64,000 nucleotides of DNA from Streptomyces griseosporeus (GCF_014656055.1 NZ_BNBR01000007.1:422138-486137), one strand, 5' to 3'; positions 25,108 to 35,100 are shown, counted from the first letter of the stretch. A program made the numbers and translations. The notes: generated by a model from the sequence alone, not told the origin.

Positions 25108-25733
25108 GCCGCACCTCCCGCCGCGGTCACGGGGACGAAGCGCACGCGCGTGCCCGGCGACAGCAGGGCCGCCGGCACGCGCGCGTGGTCGAACAGCACG
25201 GTGTCCGTCGTACCGATCAGCTGCCAGCCGCCCGGCGACGAGCGCGGATAGACGCCCGTGTACGGCCCCGCCAGCGCCACCGAACCCGCCGGGACGGCGG
25301 TGCGCGGGGTGGCCCGACGCGGCACGTCGTACCGCGCGGGCAGACCGGTGAGATAGCCGAAGCCGGGCGCGAAACCGCAGAAGGCGACACGGAACTCGGC
25401 CGCCGCGTGGATGCGCGCCACCTCCGCCTCCGCGACACCCCAGTGCGCGGCGACCTCGGCCAGGTCGGGGCCGTCGTAGCGCACCGGTATCTCCACCGTC
25501 TCCCGCGGTGGCGGGGGAACGGGCGGCAGCTCGGCGGCGGTCAGCTCGGCCGCCAGCCGCGCCGGGTCGGCGAGACCGTCGAGCAGGACCGTACGGGCCG
25601 CCGGGACGATCTCCCCGGCCGTCAGCAGGCCCTCGGCGCGGCGGCGCACCAGCTCCGCGTGCAGGGCCTGCGCCTCCTCGCCCGAGGAGACCTCGACCAG
25701 CAGGGCGTCGTCGCCGACGGGCAGCGCCCTCAT
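25104..25733 (-). CDS. pxpB: 5-oxoprolinase subunit B (KipI family)
   Basis: A 209-aa protein. Motifs are RALPVGDDALLVEV at the N-terminus, IPVRYDGPDLAEVA, AFCGFAPGFGYLTGLP and VPAGSVALAGPYTGVYP with GGWQLIGTTD. It forms the carboxyltransferase-like pair with PxpC in the 5-oxoprolinase complex. ATG start at 25733 overlaps the pxpA stop (ATGA). Translation coupling on both sides supports assembly of a stoichiometric complex. Confidence 0.93.
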   Translation of the reverse strand: MRALPVGDDALLVEVSSGEEAQALHAELVRRRAEGLLTAGEIVPAARTVLLDGLADPARLAAELTAAELPPVPPPPRETVEIPVRYDGPDLAEVAAHWGVAEAEVARIHAAAEFRVAFCGFAPGFGYLTGLPARYDVPRRATPRTAVPAGSVALAGPYTGVYPRSSPGGWQLIGTTDTVLFDHARVPAALLSPGTRVRFVPVTAAGGAA

Positions 25734-26488
25734 GCGAAGGCCTCCACCGTGACGCCCGAGGCCTCCAGGCGCTCCCGCACCCGCCGGGCCAGCTCCACCG
25801 CGCCGGGCGTGTCGCCGTGCAGGCACAGGGAACGCGCGCGTACCTCGATGGCCGTACCGGAGTGCGAGGCCACCGCCCCGGACCGGGCGAGGCTCAGCGA
25901 GCGCTCCACGACCGTCTCCGGGTCGGTGACCACGGCGCCGTCCCGGCCGCGCGGCACGAGCGTGCCCTCGTCGGTGTAGGCGCGGTCGGCGAACGCCTCC
26001 GGCACGACCGGCAGCCCGGCCTTCGCGGCCACCTCCAGCAGCCGCGAGCCGGGCAGTCCGAGCACCGGCAGCGACGCGTCCGCGAGCAGCACGCCGTCCA
26101 CGACGGCACCGGCCTGCTCCTCGTCGTGCACGACCCGGTTGTACAGCGCGCCGTGCGGCTTGACGTACGCCACGCGCGCGCCCGCCGCCCGCGCGAACAC
26201 CTCCAACGCGCCGATCTGGTAGGCCACTTCGGCCGCCAGCTCGGCGGGCGGCACGTCCATCGCGCGCCGCCCGAACCCGGCCAGGTCCCGGTAGGAGACC
26301 TGCGCGCCGATCCGCACCCCGCGCTCGGCCGCCAGCTCGCACACCCGGCGCATGGTGACCGGGTCCCCGGCGTGGAAGCCGCAGGCCACGTTGGCGCTGG
26401 TGACGACGGACAGCAGCTGCTCGTCGTCGGTGAGCCGCCAGCGGCCGAAGCCCTCGCCGAGGTCGGCGTTGAGATCGATGGAGGTCAT
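25730..26488 (-). CDS. pxpA: 5-oxoprolinase subunit A (LamB/YcsF family)
   Basis: A 252-aa protein. Motifs are SIDLNADLGEGFGRW, VTSANVACGFHAGDP (metal/substrate site), VRIGAQVSYRDLAGFGRR, YVKPHGALYN and LCLHGDTPGAVELA. It is the catalytic partner of PxpBC. ATG start at 26488, 18 bases after the DUF1445 gene stop. In-frame overlap with pxpB follows. Confidence 0.94.
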   Translation of the reverse strand: MTSIDLNADLGEGFGRWRLTDDEQLLSVVTSANVACGFHAGDPVTMRRVCELAAERGVRIGAQVSYRDLAGFGRRAMDVPPAELAAEVAYQIGALEVFARAAGARVAYVKPHGALYNRVVHDEEQAGAVVDGVLLADASLPVLGLPGSRLLEVAAKAGLPVVPEAFADRAYTDEGTLVPRGRDGAVVTDPETVVERSLSLARSGAVASHSGTAIEVRARSLCLHGDTPGAVELARRVRERLEASGVTVEAFA

Positions 26489-26506
26489 GGTCTTCTTCCC
26501 GGATGC

Positions 26507-27361
26507 TCAGGCCACGCGGTACTGCTCGTCGCGGGCGTCGGTGAGGAACATCTGTCCCGGTGCGTGGGTGAGGGCGAACGGCGGGCGCGAGGCCATCACC
26601 GCGGCCTGCGGTGTCACCCCGCACGCCCAGAACACCGGGATGTCGTCCGGCTCGGCGTCCACCGGATCGCCGAAGTCGGGGCGGCCGAGGTCGCCGATGC
26701 CGAGCCCCGCCGGATCGCCGCAGTGTACGGGGCTGCCGTGCACCGCCGGGAGCAGACTGCTCTCCCTGATCGCCGCCGCCAGGTGCCGCGGTGGCACCGG
26801 ACGCATCGACACCACCAGCGGACCGTGCAGCCGCCCCGCCGGGCGGCACTGCCGACTGGTCGTGTACATCGGCACGTTGCGGCCCTGCTCGACATGGCGC
26901 AGCGGCACGCCCGCGCCGGTCAGCGCCCACTCGAAGGTGAAGCTGCACCCGATCAGGAACGTCACCAGGTCCTCCCGCCAGTACTCCCGAACGTCCGTCG
27001 GCTCGTCGACCAGCACGCCGTTCTCCCACACCCGGTAGCGCGGCAGATCGGTGCGCAGATCCGCGCCGTCGGCGAGGGCCGTCGTGAACGACCCGGCGTC
27101 CGTGACGTCGAGGACCGGGCAGGGCTTGGGGTTGCGGGTGCAGAACAGCAGCATGTCGTACGCCCAGTCGGCGGGCACCGAGATCAGGTTCACCTGGGTG
27201 TGGCCCGCGGCGACGCCCGCGGTGGGGCCGGTGAGCCCGTCCCGGAAGCGGGCGCGGGCCGTTTCAGGGCTCCACGCGTGCGCGTGCGGATCGGTGAGGG
27301 TGACGGGGCTGTCGCCGGCACCGGCCACCAGGGTCACGGCGCTGTCCTCTCGAGGGTTCAC
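26507..27361 (-). CDS. DUF1445 family putative hydro-lyase (D-glutamate cyclase-like)
   Basis: A 284-aa protein of the DUF1445 / YcsI family: VNLISVPADWAYDMLLFC, FLIGCSFTFEWALTGAGV, VPMYTTSRQCRPAGRLHG, VVSMRPVPP, PVHCGDPAGLGI and VFWACGVTPQAAVM. The mammalian relative is D-glutamate cyclase, which makes 5-oxo-D-proline, and this fits its place between the transporter and pxpABC. The start is uncertain. GTG at 27361 overlaps the MFS stop (GTGA) with GGAAGGAG before it; GTG at 27337 has GAGAGGAC before it and gives 276 aa. Function by context is an inference. Confidence 0.85.
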   Translation of the reverse strand: MNPREDSAVTLVAGAGDSPVTLTDPHAHAWSPETARARFRDGLTGPTAGVAAGHTQVNLISVPADWAYDMLLFCTRNPKPCPVLDVTDAGSFTTALADGADLRTDLPRYRVWENGVLVDEPTDVREYWREDLVTFLIGCSFTFEWALTGAGVPLRHVEQGRNVPMYTTSRQCRPAGRLHGPLVVSMRPVPPRHLAAAIRESSLLPAVHGSPVHCGDPAGLGIGDLGRPDFGDPVDAEPDDIPVFWACGVTPQAAVMASRPPFALTHAPGQMFLTDARDEQYRVA

Positions 27362-28659
27362 ACCAGCTCCTTCCCGCGCGTCTCCGGAAGCCCCAGCAGC
27401 GCCAGGGCCGCCACTCCGTAGCCGATCGCGCCGAACACCAGCGCGCCGCCCACACCCCAGCTGTCGGCCAGGAAGCCGACCGTGGTGGGGAACACCGCGC
27501 CCACGGCACGGCCCGTGTTGTACGTGAAGCCCTGCCCGGTGCCGCGCACCGCCGTCGGGTACAGCTCGCTCAGGTACGAGCCGAAGCCGCTGAAGATCGC
27601 CGACATGCAGAAGCCGAGCGGGAAACCGAGCACCAGCACAAGCGTGTTCGCGCCGCTCGGGATGTTCGCGTACACCGCGATGCAGATCGCCGACAGCAGC
27701 GCGAACAGCCAGATGTTGCGGCGGCGGCCGAGCCGGTCGGTGAGGTGACCGCCGGTCAGATAGCCCAGGAAGGCGCCGGAGATGAGGAAGCCGAGATAGC
27801 CGCCGGTGCCCACGACCGACAGCCCCCGCTCCGACTTCAGATAGGTCGGCACCCAGGTGGCGAGCGTGTAGTAGCCGCCCTGGACGCCGGTGGAGAGCAG
27901 ACCGGCGAAGACGGTGGTGCGCAGCAGGCCCGGCTTGAAGATGGCCGTGAACGAGCCCTTCACCGCGCTCTGTTCGCGTACGGCGGCGGCCTCCGGCGCG
28001 TCCCGCACGCTGCGCCGCACCCACACCACGAGCAGCGCCGGCAGCGCGCCGGTCCAGAACATCACCCGCCAGGCCAGGTCGTCGCCGACGAACGAGAAGA
28101 CCAGCGTGTACACGATCGCGGCCAGCGCCCAGCCGACCGCCCACGAGCTCTGCACCGCGCCGAGGGTGCGGCCGCGGTGCCGGGCGCTCGCGTACTCGGC
28201 GACCAGGATCGCGCCGACCGCCCACTCACCGCCGAAGCCGAGGCCCTGCAGGGCGCGGAAGACCAGCAGCGTCTCGTAGTTGGGCGCGAAGCCGCAGGCG
28301 ACGGTGAAGACGGCGTAGGTGATCACGGTGATCAGCAGCGCCCGGACCCGGCCGACCCGGTCGGCGAGCACACCCGCCAGCGCCCCGCCGACGGCGGAGA
28401 CGACCAGGGTGACGGTGGTGAACAGGCCGGTCTGGCCGCTGTCCAGCCCGAAGGAGGCCGACAGCGCGACCATGCTGAGCGGCAGCGTGAAGTAGTCGTA
28501 CGAATCCAGGGCATAGCCGCCGAAGGCGCCCGCGAAGGCGCGCCGGCCGCGCGGGCCGAGGGCGCGCAGCCAGCCGAACGCGCCGTCGTCGGCGGCGCGT
28601 TCACCCGGGGCCGGGCGAGTGTCGGTGGGGAGGGCCTGCGGTGGAGGAGTCGTGCTCAT
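27358..28659 (-). CDS. MFS transporter (sialate/benzoate-type, probable oxoproline or amino acid uptake)
   Basis: A 433-aa protein with 12 predicted transmembrane segments. Family motifs are LDSYDYFTLPLSMVAL in TM1, GVLADRVGRVRALL after TM2, RALQGLGFGGEWAVGAILVA in TM4, and TGGHLTDRLGRRRN after TM8. It belongs to the metabolite:H+ symporter branch (SHS/AAHS-like). As first gene of the pxp operon it probably imports the substrate. The ATG at 28659 is preceded by GCGAGGTG; GTG at 28665 adds two residues. Confidence 0.87.
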   Translation of the reverse strand: MSTTPPPQALPTDTRPAPGERAADDGAFGWLRALGPRGRRAFAGAFGGYALDSYDYFTLPLSMVALSASFGLDSGQTGLFTTVTLVVSAVGGALAGVLADRVGRVRALLITVITYAVFTVACGFAPNYETLLVFRALQGLGFGGEWAVGAILVAEYASARHRGRTLGAVQSSWAVGWALAAIVYTLVFSFVGDDLAWRVMFWTGALPALLVVWVRRSVRDAPEAAAVREQSAVKGSFTAIFKPGLLRTTVFAGLLSTGVQGGYYTLATWVPTYLKSERGLSVVGTGGYLGFLISGAFLGYLTGGHLTDRLGRRRNIWLFALLSAICIAVYANIPSGANTLVLVLGFPLGFCMSAIFSGFGSYLSELYPTAVRGTGQGFTYNTGRAVGAVFPTTVGFLADSWGVGGALVFGAIGYGVAALALLGLPETRGKELV

Positions 28660-28718
28660 GGGCACCTCGCTGAGGGATGACGGAGGGTGCGACGGAAGAG
28701 CGTGCCCAGCACCGTAGA

Positions 28719-28735
28719 GGATCGTTCAACGATCC
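28719..28735. promoter_or_regulatory. Perfect inverted repeat, likely GntR operator
   Basis: GGATCGTTcAACGATCC is an 8+8 bp perfect palindrome with a one-base centre, 50 bases before the GntR start and 60 bases before the MFS start. The neighbouring TTGAA-type steps (28735-28740 and 28770s) may add half-sites. It is placed to control both divergent units. Confidence 0.6.
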
Positions 28736-28784
28736 TTCAATACCCACGTTGTCTCGTCCTTGGGTCTGCGGTTGAATTCCGGGC

Positions 28785-29492
28785 ATGGCAGAGCAGCTGG
28801 CGTCACTGGCCGACGACCGTGCCCTCCTGGGCCGTACCAGTACGGCCGAGCGGGTCTCCGACATCCTCCGCAGCCGGATCGCCGACGGGTTCTTCCCGCC
28901 CGGCACACGGCTGTCCGAGGACAGCATCGGCGGGGCGCTCGGTGTGTCGCGCAACACCCTGCGCGAGGCGTTCCGGCTGCTCACGCACGAACGCCTGCTC
29001 GTCCACGAACTCAACCGGGGCGTCTTCGTGCGGGTCCTGACCGTCGAGGACGTCGAGGACATCTACCGCACGCGCGCGTTGGTGGAGTGCGCGGTCGTCC
29101 GCGGCCTCGGCGAGCCGCCGTACGCCCTCGACGGACTCGCCGCGGCCGTCGCCGAGGGCGAACGGGCCACCGCCGAGAACGACTGGAAAGGGCTGGGTAC
29201 CGCCAACATCCACTTCCACCGCGAACTGGTCGCGCTCGCCGGCAGCGAACGCACCGACGAGGTGATGCGCAGCGTCTTCGCCGAGCTGCGCCTGGCGTTC
29301 CACGTCGTGGACGACCCGCGCGCCCTTCACGAGCCATACCTGACCCGGAACCGGCAGATCCTGCGGACGCTGCAGGACGGGGACCGGGACGGGGCCGAGC
29401 GGCTGCTCGCGGTGTACCTGAGCGACTCCCTCGAACGGATGGTCGAGGTCTACCGGCGGCGAGTGGGGAACGAGGGGTCACTTCCGGGCTGA
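28785..29492 (+). CDS. GntR family regulator (FCD domain)
   Basis: A 235-aa regulator. The GntR winged HTH is at residues about 20-85 (VSDILRSRIADGFFPPGTRL, then LGVSRNTLREAFRLL) and the C-terminal FCD domain has RALVECAVVRGL, HFHRELVALAGSERTDEVM and YLTRNRQILRTLQDGD. FCD members sense small carboxylic acids through a metal site. It diverges from the MFS-DUF1445-pxpABC operon with a perfect operator between, so it is the likely local repressor. ATG at 28785. Confidence 0.9.
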   Translation: MAEQLASLADDRALLGRTSTAERVSDILRSRIADGFFPPGTRLSEDSIGGALGVSRNTLREAFRLLTHERLLVHELNRGVFVRVLTVEDVEDIYRTRALVECAVVRGLGEPPYALDGLAAAVAEGERATAENDWKGLGTANIHFHRELVALAGSERTDEVMRSVFAELRLAFHVVDDPRALHEPYLTRNRQILRTLQDGDRDGAERLLAVYLSDSLERMVEVYRRRVGNEGSLPG

Positions 29493-29587
29493 CCCGGGTG
29501 CAGCGCCCTCTGGGGGCGCGGGGAACAGCGCGACCAGCCACGGACGGCCCGCCCCCCGAACGGCGACGGCACCGCCAAGGTCTCGTT

Positions 29588-29617
29588 TGGGTCGATGTCA
29601 GACCCAGGACCTAGTCT
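29588..29617 (+). promoter_or_regulatory. Promoter with overlapping palindrome, condensin-like operon
   Basis: A TGGGTC-like -35 (29588-29593) and TAGTCT -10 (29612-29617) are separated by 18 bases. The -10 ends 7 bases before the GTG at 29625, so the transcript would be leaderless. TGGGTC (29588-29593) and GACCCA (29601-29606) form an inverted repeat covering the -35 and the spacer, as expected of an operator. Confidence 0.45.
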
Positions 29618-29624
29618 GTGCACC

Positions 29625-31151
29625 GTGACTTCGCCAGCACCGACGGACCCCACTCCGCCCCAGCTCAGCGCAGCGACCCGCCCCGCCCCGGGGCCGGCCG
29701 CCGACGAGGGGCTGGCCCGGCGGCTGCGCGCGCTCGCCTGCACCGCGCCGATCCACGACCTCGACGCGCGCAAGGCCAACCTCGCCGGTGAGTACTCCGT
29801 CTACGGCATGGCCGAGATCGCCCTGGCCGCGATCGACCTCGTCACCCTCAACATGGACTTCGACACCGGCGCCGACCACGACCAGATCGTCGCCCGGCTG
29901 ATCCCCCGCATCGCCGCCCAGGCCCCGCAGCGCCCCGCAGCCGAGCACGAGCGCGTGGCCCGCTGGGTCCTGGAGAACCTGATCAACGTGGGCAGCGTCG
30001 ACCGCGGCTTCCGCGTCGTCTACGGCACCTTCACCGCCGACGGCAGCTACGTCCGCCGCGACTACGACTTCAAGCTGATCGAAGAGGTCCCCGGCCCCGG
30101 CGGCACGGTCTACCTGCGCACCACCGACGAGGCGGTCAACGTCCTGGTCGGCGCCCTCGACACGGACGTCACCAGCGCGCAGATCGCCGCCGAGGTCAAG
30201 CTGGAGGTGCTGATCAGCCGCGGCCGGCTGGCCGACGCCCAGCTCGCCGCCGAGCAGGCCCGCTACCGGACCGTGCAGTACTCGGAGACCCTGCGCAAGG
30301 CCCTGGACGCCACCCGGCGCAATGTGCGCGCGGTGGACTGGCTCAACGCCGTCCCCGACATGATCGCCGAGGCCCTGGACCACGTGGCCGACCGCTACCG
30401 CCACGAGAACGCGATCCTCACCAACATCCGCAAGGCCCGCGACGAGTCCGAGGACCCCGAGCACAAGCGGCGCGCGGCCGAACTGGTCGACATCGTCAAG
30501 GACTGCATCCGCCGCCACACCCAACTCCAGTCCCGCCTGCTGGAGGCCGGACCCCTGTTCCGCGCAGAGCAGGACCGGCAGGCCTTCGCCACCCCCCTGG
30601 CCGCCTCCGGGATCGACCTGTACGGCCACCTCCTCGCGCCCGTGCTGCCGCTCCCGCTGGAGCAGGCCACGCGCGTCACGGACGCCTTCTTCGCGCGCGG
30701 CACGGGCCTGCGCACCCCCGCCTCCGTCCGCGTCGCCGACCTCGTCGACATCCTGCTGACCCCGCCGGTCGAGCGGGAACACCTGGGCGCGGAGATGCCC
30801 GAGCCGGACCTCATCGCCACACCCGACGACAGCCGCTTCAGCGAGGAGCAGCTCGCCGCCGCCATGGAGCTGCTCGACCTGCCGCACGACGCGCCGCGCC
30901 GCCTGTCCGGCCTGCTCGCCGAGGCCCGCCGCAAGGACCCCGAACTGCCCTACCTGGTCGCCCTGCTCGCCGTGCACGCGGCCAGCCCGGCCGTCGGCAC
31001 CGCCTACCGGCAGGGCGAGGAGAAACTGCTGTTCGCCGTGGACGACGGCACCGAGCTGGACGACCCGGAGTTCGGCGGCGCGGACCTCATCGTGGGGACG
31101 GCCCTGCTGGACGCGGCGGGGATGGCGGCCGACCGGACGGAAGCGGCATGA
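29625..31151 (+). CDS. Condensin-like operon gene 1: helical protein (kleisin/JetA-like position)
   Basis: A 508-aa soluble protein not recognised by a simple motif. It starts with a Pro-rich tail, then a strongly helical body. Visible stretches are YSVYGMAEIALAAIDLVTLN, RWVLENLINVGSVDRGFRVV, a beta pair (YGTFTADGSYVRRDYDFKLI), and long helices around VKLEVLISRGRLADAQLAAE to RHENAILTNIRKARDE. The size and helix-wing-helix pattern fit the kleisin slot (MukF, MksF, JetA) at the head of a bacterial condensin operon. The GTG at 29625 has a -10 hexamer 7 bases upstream; a frame from 29595 adds 10 unlikely residues. The kleisin role is inference from order and size. Confidence 0.8.
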   Translation: MTSPAPTDPTPPQLSAATRPAPGPAADEGLARRLRALACTAPIHDLDARKANLAGEYSVYGMAEIALAAIDLVTLNMDFDTGADHDQIVARLIPRIAAQAPQRPAAEHERVARWVLENLINVGSVDRGFRVVYGTFTADGSYVRRDYDFKLIEEVPGPGGTVYLRTTDEAVNVLVGALDTDVTSAQIAAEVKLEVLISRGRLADAQLAAEQARYRTVQYSETLRKALDATRRNVRAVDWLNAVPDMIAEALDHVADRYRHENAILTNIRKARDESEDPEHKRRAAELVDIVKDCIRRHTQLQSRLLEAGPLFRAEQDRQAFATPLAASGIDLYGHLLAPVLPLPLEQATRVTDAFFARGTGLRTPASVRVADLVDILLTPPVEREHLGAEMPEPDLIATPDDSRFSEEQLAAAMELLDLPHDAPRRLSGLLAEARRKDPELPYLVALLAVHAASPAVGTAYRQGEEKLLFAVDDGTELDDPEFGGADLIVGTALLDAAGMAADRTEAA

Positions 31152-31203
31152 GACCGGACGGACGCAGCATGACCGACCACCAGCGCGACAAGGAGTACCG
31201 ACC

Positions 31204-32082
31204 GTGACCGAGCACGTCGAGTGGAGTGACGCGGAGGCCCCCGCCCCGCAGGCGACCGCCGCCGTCACGCCCGCCGACGCCGCCGACGCGGCGCGGCTCG
31301 TCGCCTTCGGGCTCCAGCCCAAGCTCCAGCCCGCCCGCGACCAGGAGTACGCCGACCTGCTGCGCCGCTACCGGGAGGACCCGCCGTTCGCCCGGCTCGC
31401 CGACGCCGTGGCCGCCGGGCTCGGCCTCGTGGTGCTGGAGGTGTCCCTGCGCGCGGGCATGGCCGTGACCGCCGCCGAGGACTCGGTGTTCGCCGTCCGC
31501 ATGGGCGACTACGCGCGTCGCGCCTCCGCCGACTCCGGCGACCGCTTCCTGCACGGCCTCGCCCACCTCGCCGTCGCGGCCCTCGCCTTCCCCCGCCCCG
31601 AGGACCTCGCCGACGACGGCTACATCGGCCGCGTCACCGTCAACGGCGTGGACGCCTTCGTCCGGCAGGTCTGCCGCCGCCTGGAGGAGCGCGCCGCCGA
31701 GCAGGGCGAGAACACCGACCCGGCCACCGACGCGCCCGGCCTGGAGGCCGCCTGGCGGATCTGGGCCAGACGCAGCGCCACCGGCGCCACCAAGGACGCC
31801 CGCCGCCTCGCCGGCTCCACCACCGGCATCGTCGCCAAGGCCGTCGCGTTCCTCACCGACTCCGGCTTCCTCCAGCGCACCGGCGACGACAACGGCGGCA
31901 CCTACCGCACCACGGCCCGCTACCAGCTCCAGGTCCGTGACATGGCGGGCAGCGCCGCCCTGGCCGAGCTGCTGGAGCTGGGCGTCGTCCCCGTCACCGA
32001 CGGCACCCCGACGCTGCTGCCGCCGGAGGACACCGACGACCTGGAGCTGGTGGCCGACGCCGGGCTGCCGTTCCACTCCTGA
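31204..32082 (+). CDS. Condensin-like operon gene 2: winged-helix-like protein (MukE/JetB-like position)
   Basis: A 292-aa protein. An acidic N-terminal tail precedes LVLEVSLRAGMAVTAAEDSV-type helices (in sequence VVLEVSLRAG). The C-terminal part GIVAKAVAFLTDSGFLQRTG with GTYRTTARYQLQVRDMA looks like a winged helix (helix, then a beta wing). Small winged-helix subunits (MukE, MksE, JetB) sit in this position in bacterial condensins. GTG start at 31204 with AAGGAG eight bases upstream; 52 bases after gene 1 and 43 before gene 3. Function inferred. Confidence 0.8.
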   Translation: MTEHVEWSDAEAPAPQATAAVTPADAADAARLVAFGLQPKLQPARDQEYADLLRRYREDPPFARLADAVAAGLGLVVLEVSLRAGMAVTAAEDSVFAVRMGDYARRASADSGDRFLHGLAHLAVAALAFPRPEDLADDGYIGRVTVNGVDAFVRQVCRRLEERAAEQGENTDPATDAPGLEAAWRIWARRSATGATKDARRLAGSTTGIVAKAVAFLTDSGFLQRTGDDNGGTYRTTARYQLQVRDMAGSAALAELLELGVVPVTDGTPTLLPPEDTDDLELVADAGLPFHS

Positions 32083-32125
32083 CGATCCGCCCCCCGATCT
32101 GCAAGAAGACTGACGAGAGTCCGCC

Positions 32126-35100
32126 ATGTACGAGCTGTCCCGGGTCCGCCTCTACTCCATCGGGCCCGCCGGTGCACGCTACGCCGACACCGTGCTTGAC
32201 CTGCGGGGCGTCGGCGAGGTCGTGCCCGACCCCGCCCCCACGCAGGCGGAGTTCTTCGAGGAGGAGCCCGTCGGCCCGCCGCGCCGCCCCGCGCCCGCCG
32301 GCGTGCTCTTCCTGGAGAACGGCGGCGGCAAGTCCGTCCTGCTCAAGCTGATCTTCTCGGTGATGCTGCCGGGTCACCGCAACACCCTCGGCGGCGCCAG
32401 CTCCGGCGTGCTGCGCAAGTTCCTGCTCGCCGACGACTGCGGGCACGTGGCGCTGGAGTGGCAGCACGTGCAGACCGGCGAGTGCGTCGTCGTCGGCAAG
32501 GTCAGCGAGTGGCGCGGACGCCAGGTCTCCAACGACCCGCGCAAGTTCGCCGAGGCCTGGTACTCCTTCCGGCCCGGGCCCGGGCTCACCCTGGACAACC
32601 TGCCCGTCGCCGAGTCCACCGCCGTACGGCCGCCCGTCGAGGGCCAGTCCGGCGCGCAGGGCCGCCGCCGCACCATGAAGGGCTTCCGCGACGCGATCAC
32701 CGAGGCCGGCAAGGCCTACCCGCACCTGGAAGTGCACTGGGAGGAGATCCACGAGCGCTGGACCGAGCACCTCGGCGAACTCGGCCTCGACCCCGAACTC
32801 TTCCGCTACCAGCGGGAGATGAACGCCGACGAGGGCGAGGCGGCCGGCCTGTTCGCGGTGAAGAAGGACTCCGACTTCACCGATCTGCTGCTGCGCGCCG
32901 TCACCGACACCCGGGACACTGACGGCCTCGCCGACCTCGTCAGCGGCTTCGGCAACAAGCTCGGCCGCCGCGCCGAACTCATCGCCGAACGCGACTTCAC
33001 CGCCGGCTCCGTCGACCTGCTCGGCCGTATCGTCGAGGCCGCCGACGCCCGCGCACGCGCGCGTGACGTGCACGCCGGCGCCGAGCGTCGCACCCGCACC
33101 CTCGCCCGCCGGCTGTCCGCCCGGGCCGTGCTCGAGCGCGCGCGGGCCACCGATCTCGCCCAGCGGGTCACGGCCGCCGCCTACGCCGTCACGCACACCG
33201 AGGGCGCCCGCGAGCGCGCCTCGCTGATCGCCGCCGAACTCGCCTACCGGCACGCCTCGCTGGCGCTCGCCGCCGCCGAGAAGGCCGCCGCGGCGCAGAA
33301 GCGCGAGCTGGCCGACGCGCGCACCCTGCACGCCGCGTGGCAGGCCGCCGAGGCCGTCCTGCGCCACCGCGCCGCCGCCGACCGGGTCGCGCGCGTGTCC
33401 GCCGCGATCCAGGAGGCCGAGCGGGACGCCGCACCCGCCCTCGCCGCCCGCGCCAAGGCCGCCGTCGACCTCGTCCGCGCCCTGCACGCCGCCGCCGAGA
33501 GCGCCGAGCACCGCGCCGACGAGGAGGAGGAGCGCTCCGCCGCCCTCCAGGAGGCCGGCGAGTCCGCCTACCGCGACTCCACCGCCGCCGCCACCGAGGC
33601 GCAGCGCGCCCGCAGCGAGGCCGGTCACCTGCGCCAGCGGCTCACCGAGGTCGAGCAGGAGACCGCCGAGGCCGTCCGCGCCGGCTGGCTCGACGACAGC
33701 GCCCCCGACGCCGACCCCGCCCGCGCCGCGCTCGCCGCCAGCGACGCCGAGAAGAGCGCCGTGGCCGCGTGGGACACCGCCCGTGAGGCCTCCCGCCGGG
33801 CGAGCGAGCACGCGCGCGAGGCGGCCTCCGCCGAGTCCCGCGCCGAGCTGACCGCCGCCCGCGCCGCCGACGCCGCACTCGCCGCCGAGCGCGCCTACGA
33901 CGGCGAACGGCGCACCGCCCAGGCACTCGCCCGGGAGGAACGCCTGGCCGAGCTGCTCGGCCTGACCGACGGCCGCTCGGCGATCCCGCAGCCCCGCCAG
34001 GCCGACGACGCCGCCGACGAGCCCGTCGGCCAGGGCCCGCTGAGCCCCGAGGACCTGGACCGGTTCGCCGACGAGCTGCGCGAACTCCTCGACGAGGCCG
34101 TCGGCTCCGCCGAACGCCAGCTGTTCGAGCTGCGTACGGCCGCCGCCGACGACGCCCGCATCCTCGGCGCGCTCGGCGACGGCGGTCTGCTGCCGCCCGG
34201 CCCCGACGTCCTCGCCACCGTCGAGTTCCTCGGCGAGCACGGCATCCCCGCCCTGCCCGGCTGGCGCTACCTCGCCCAGGCCGTCGACCCCGCCGACCAC
34301 GCGCGGGTGCTCGCCGCCCGGCCCGAGCTGGTCGACGGCGTGATCATCACCGACCCCGACTCGCACGCCCGCGCGCGGGACGTGCTCGGCGACGCGGCCC
34401 TGCTGCCCCGCTCCGCCGTCGCCGTCGGCACGGCCGCCGCGCTGCTCGCGCCCACCCCGGCGCCCGACGCGGACACCGGGGACGTCTTCCTCGTCCCGCC
34501 GAACCCCGCCATGCACGACGAGCACGCCGCCGACGAGGAGCGGCAGGCGCTGCGCGCGCGGGCCACCGCACGCGACGAGGAGATCCGCGCGCTCGCCGCC
34601 CGCCTCGGCAAGGACCGCGAGCTGGCGGCACGGCTCGCCTCCTGGCGCACCGGCTGCCCCGCCGGGCGGCTGCTGGAGCTGGCCGAGGCAGCCCGCCAGG
34701 CGCGGGAGCTCGCCGAGGAGTCCGAGGCCGAGCTGGCCGAGGCCCGCACCGTGCGCGCGGAGGCCGAGGAGGCCGCCGCCGACGCCGCCCGGGTCCGCGA
34801 CGAGAAGCAGGAGGCCGCGCAGAAGGCCCGCCGCGCCGCCGACGCCCTCGCCGGCCTCGCCTTCCGGCTGCGCGAACGCGCCGGCTGGCAGGCCCGCCTG
34901 CGCGAACTCGCCGACGAGGCCGCCGAGTCCGAGGCCCGTGCCCAGGCCTGCCTGGAGCGGGCCCGCGCCGCCGACGAGGACCGCCGCGCCGCCCAGCGCG
35001 CCGCCGACGACGCCCGCCGCACCGCGCGAGCGCTGCGCGCCGAGCGCTCCGAGATCGCGGGCGCCCCCGACGACGTACCGGAGAGCGACGAGGACGCGCC

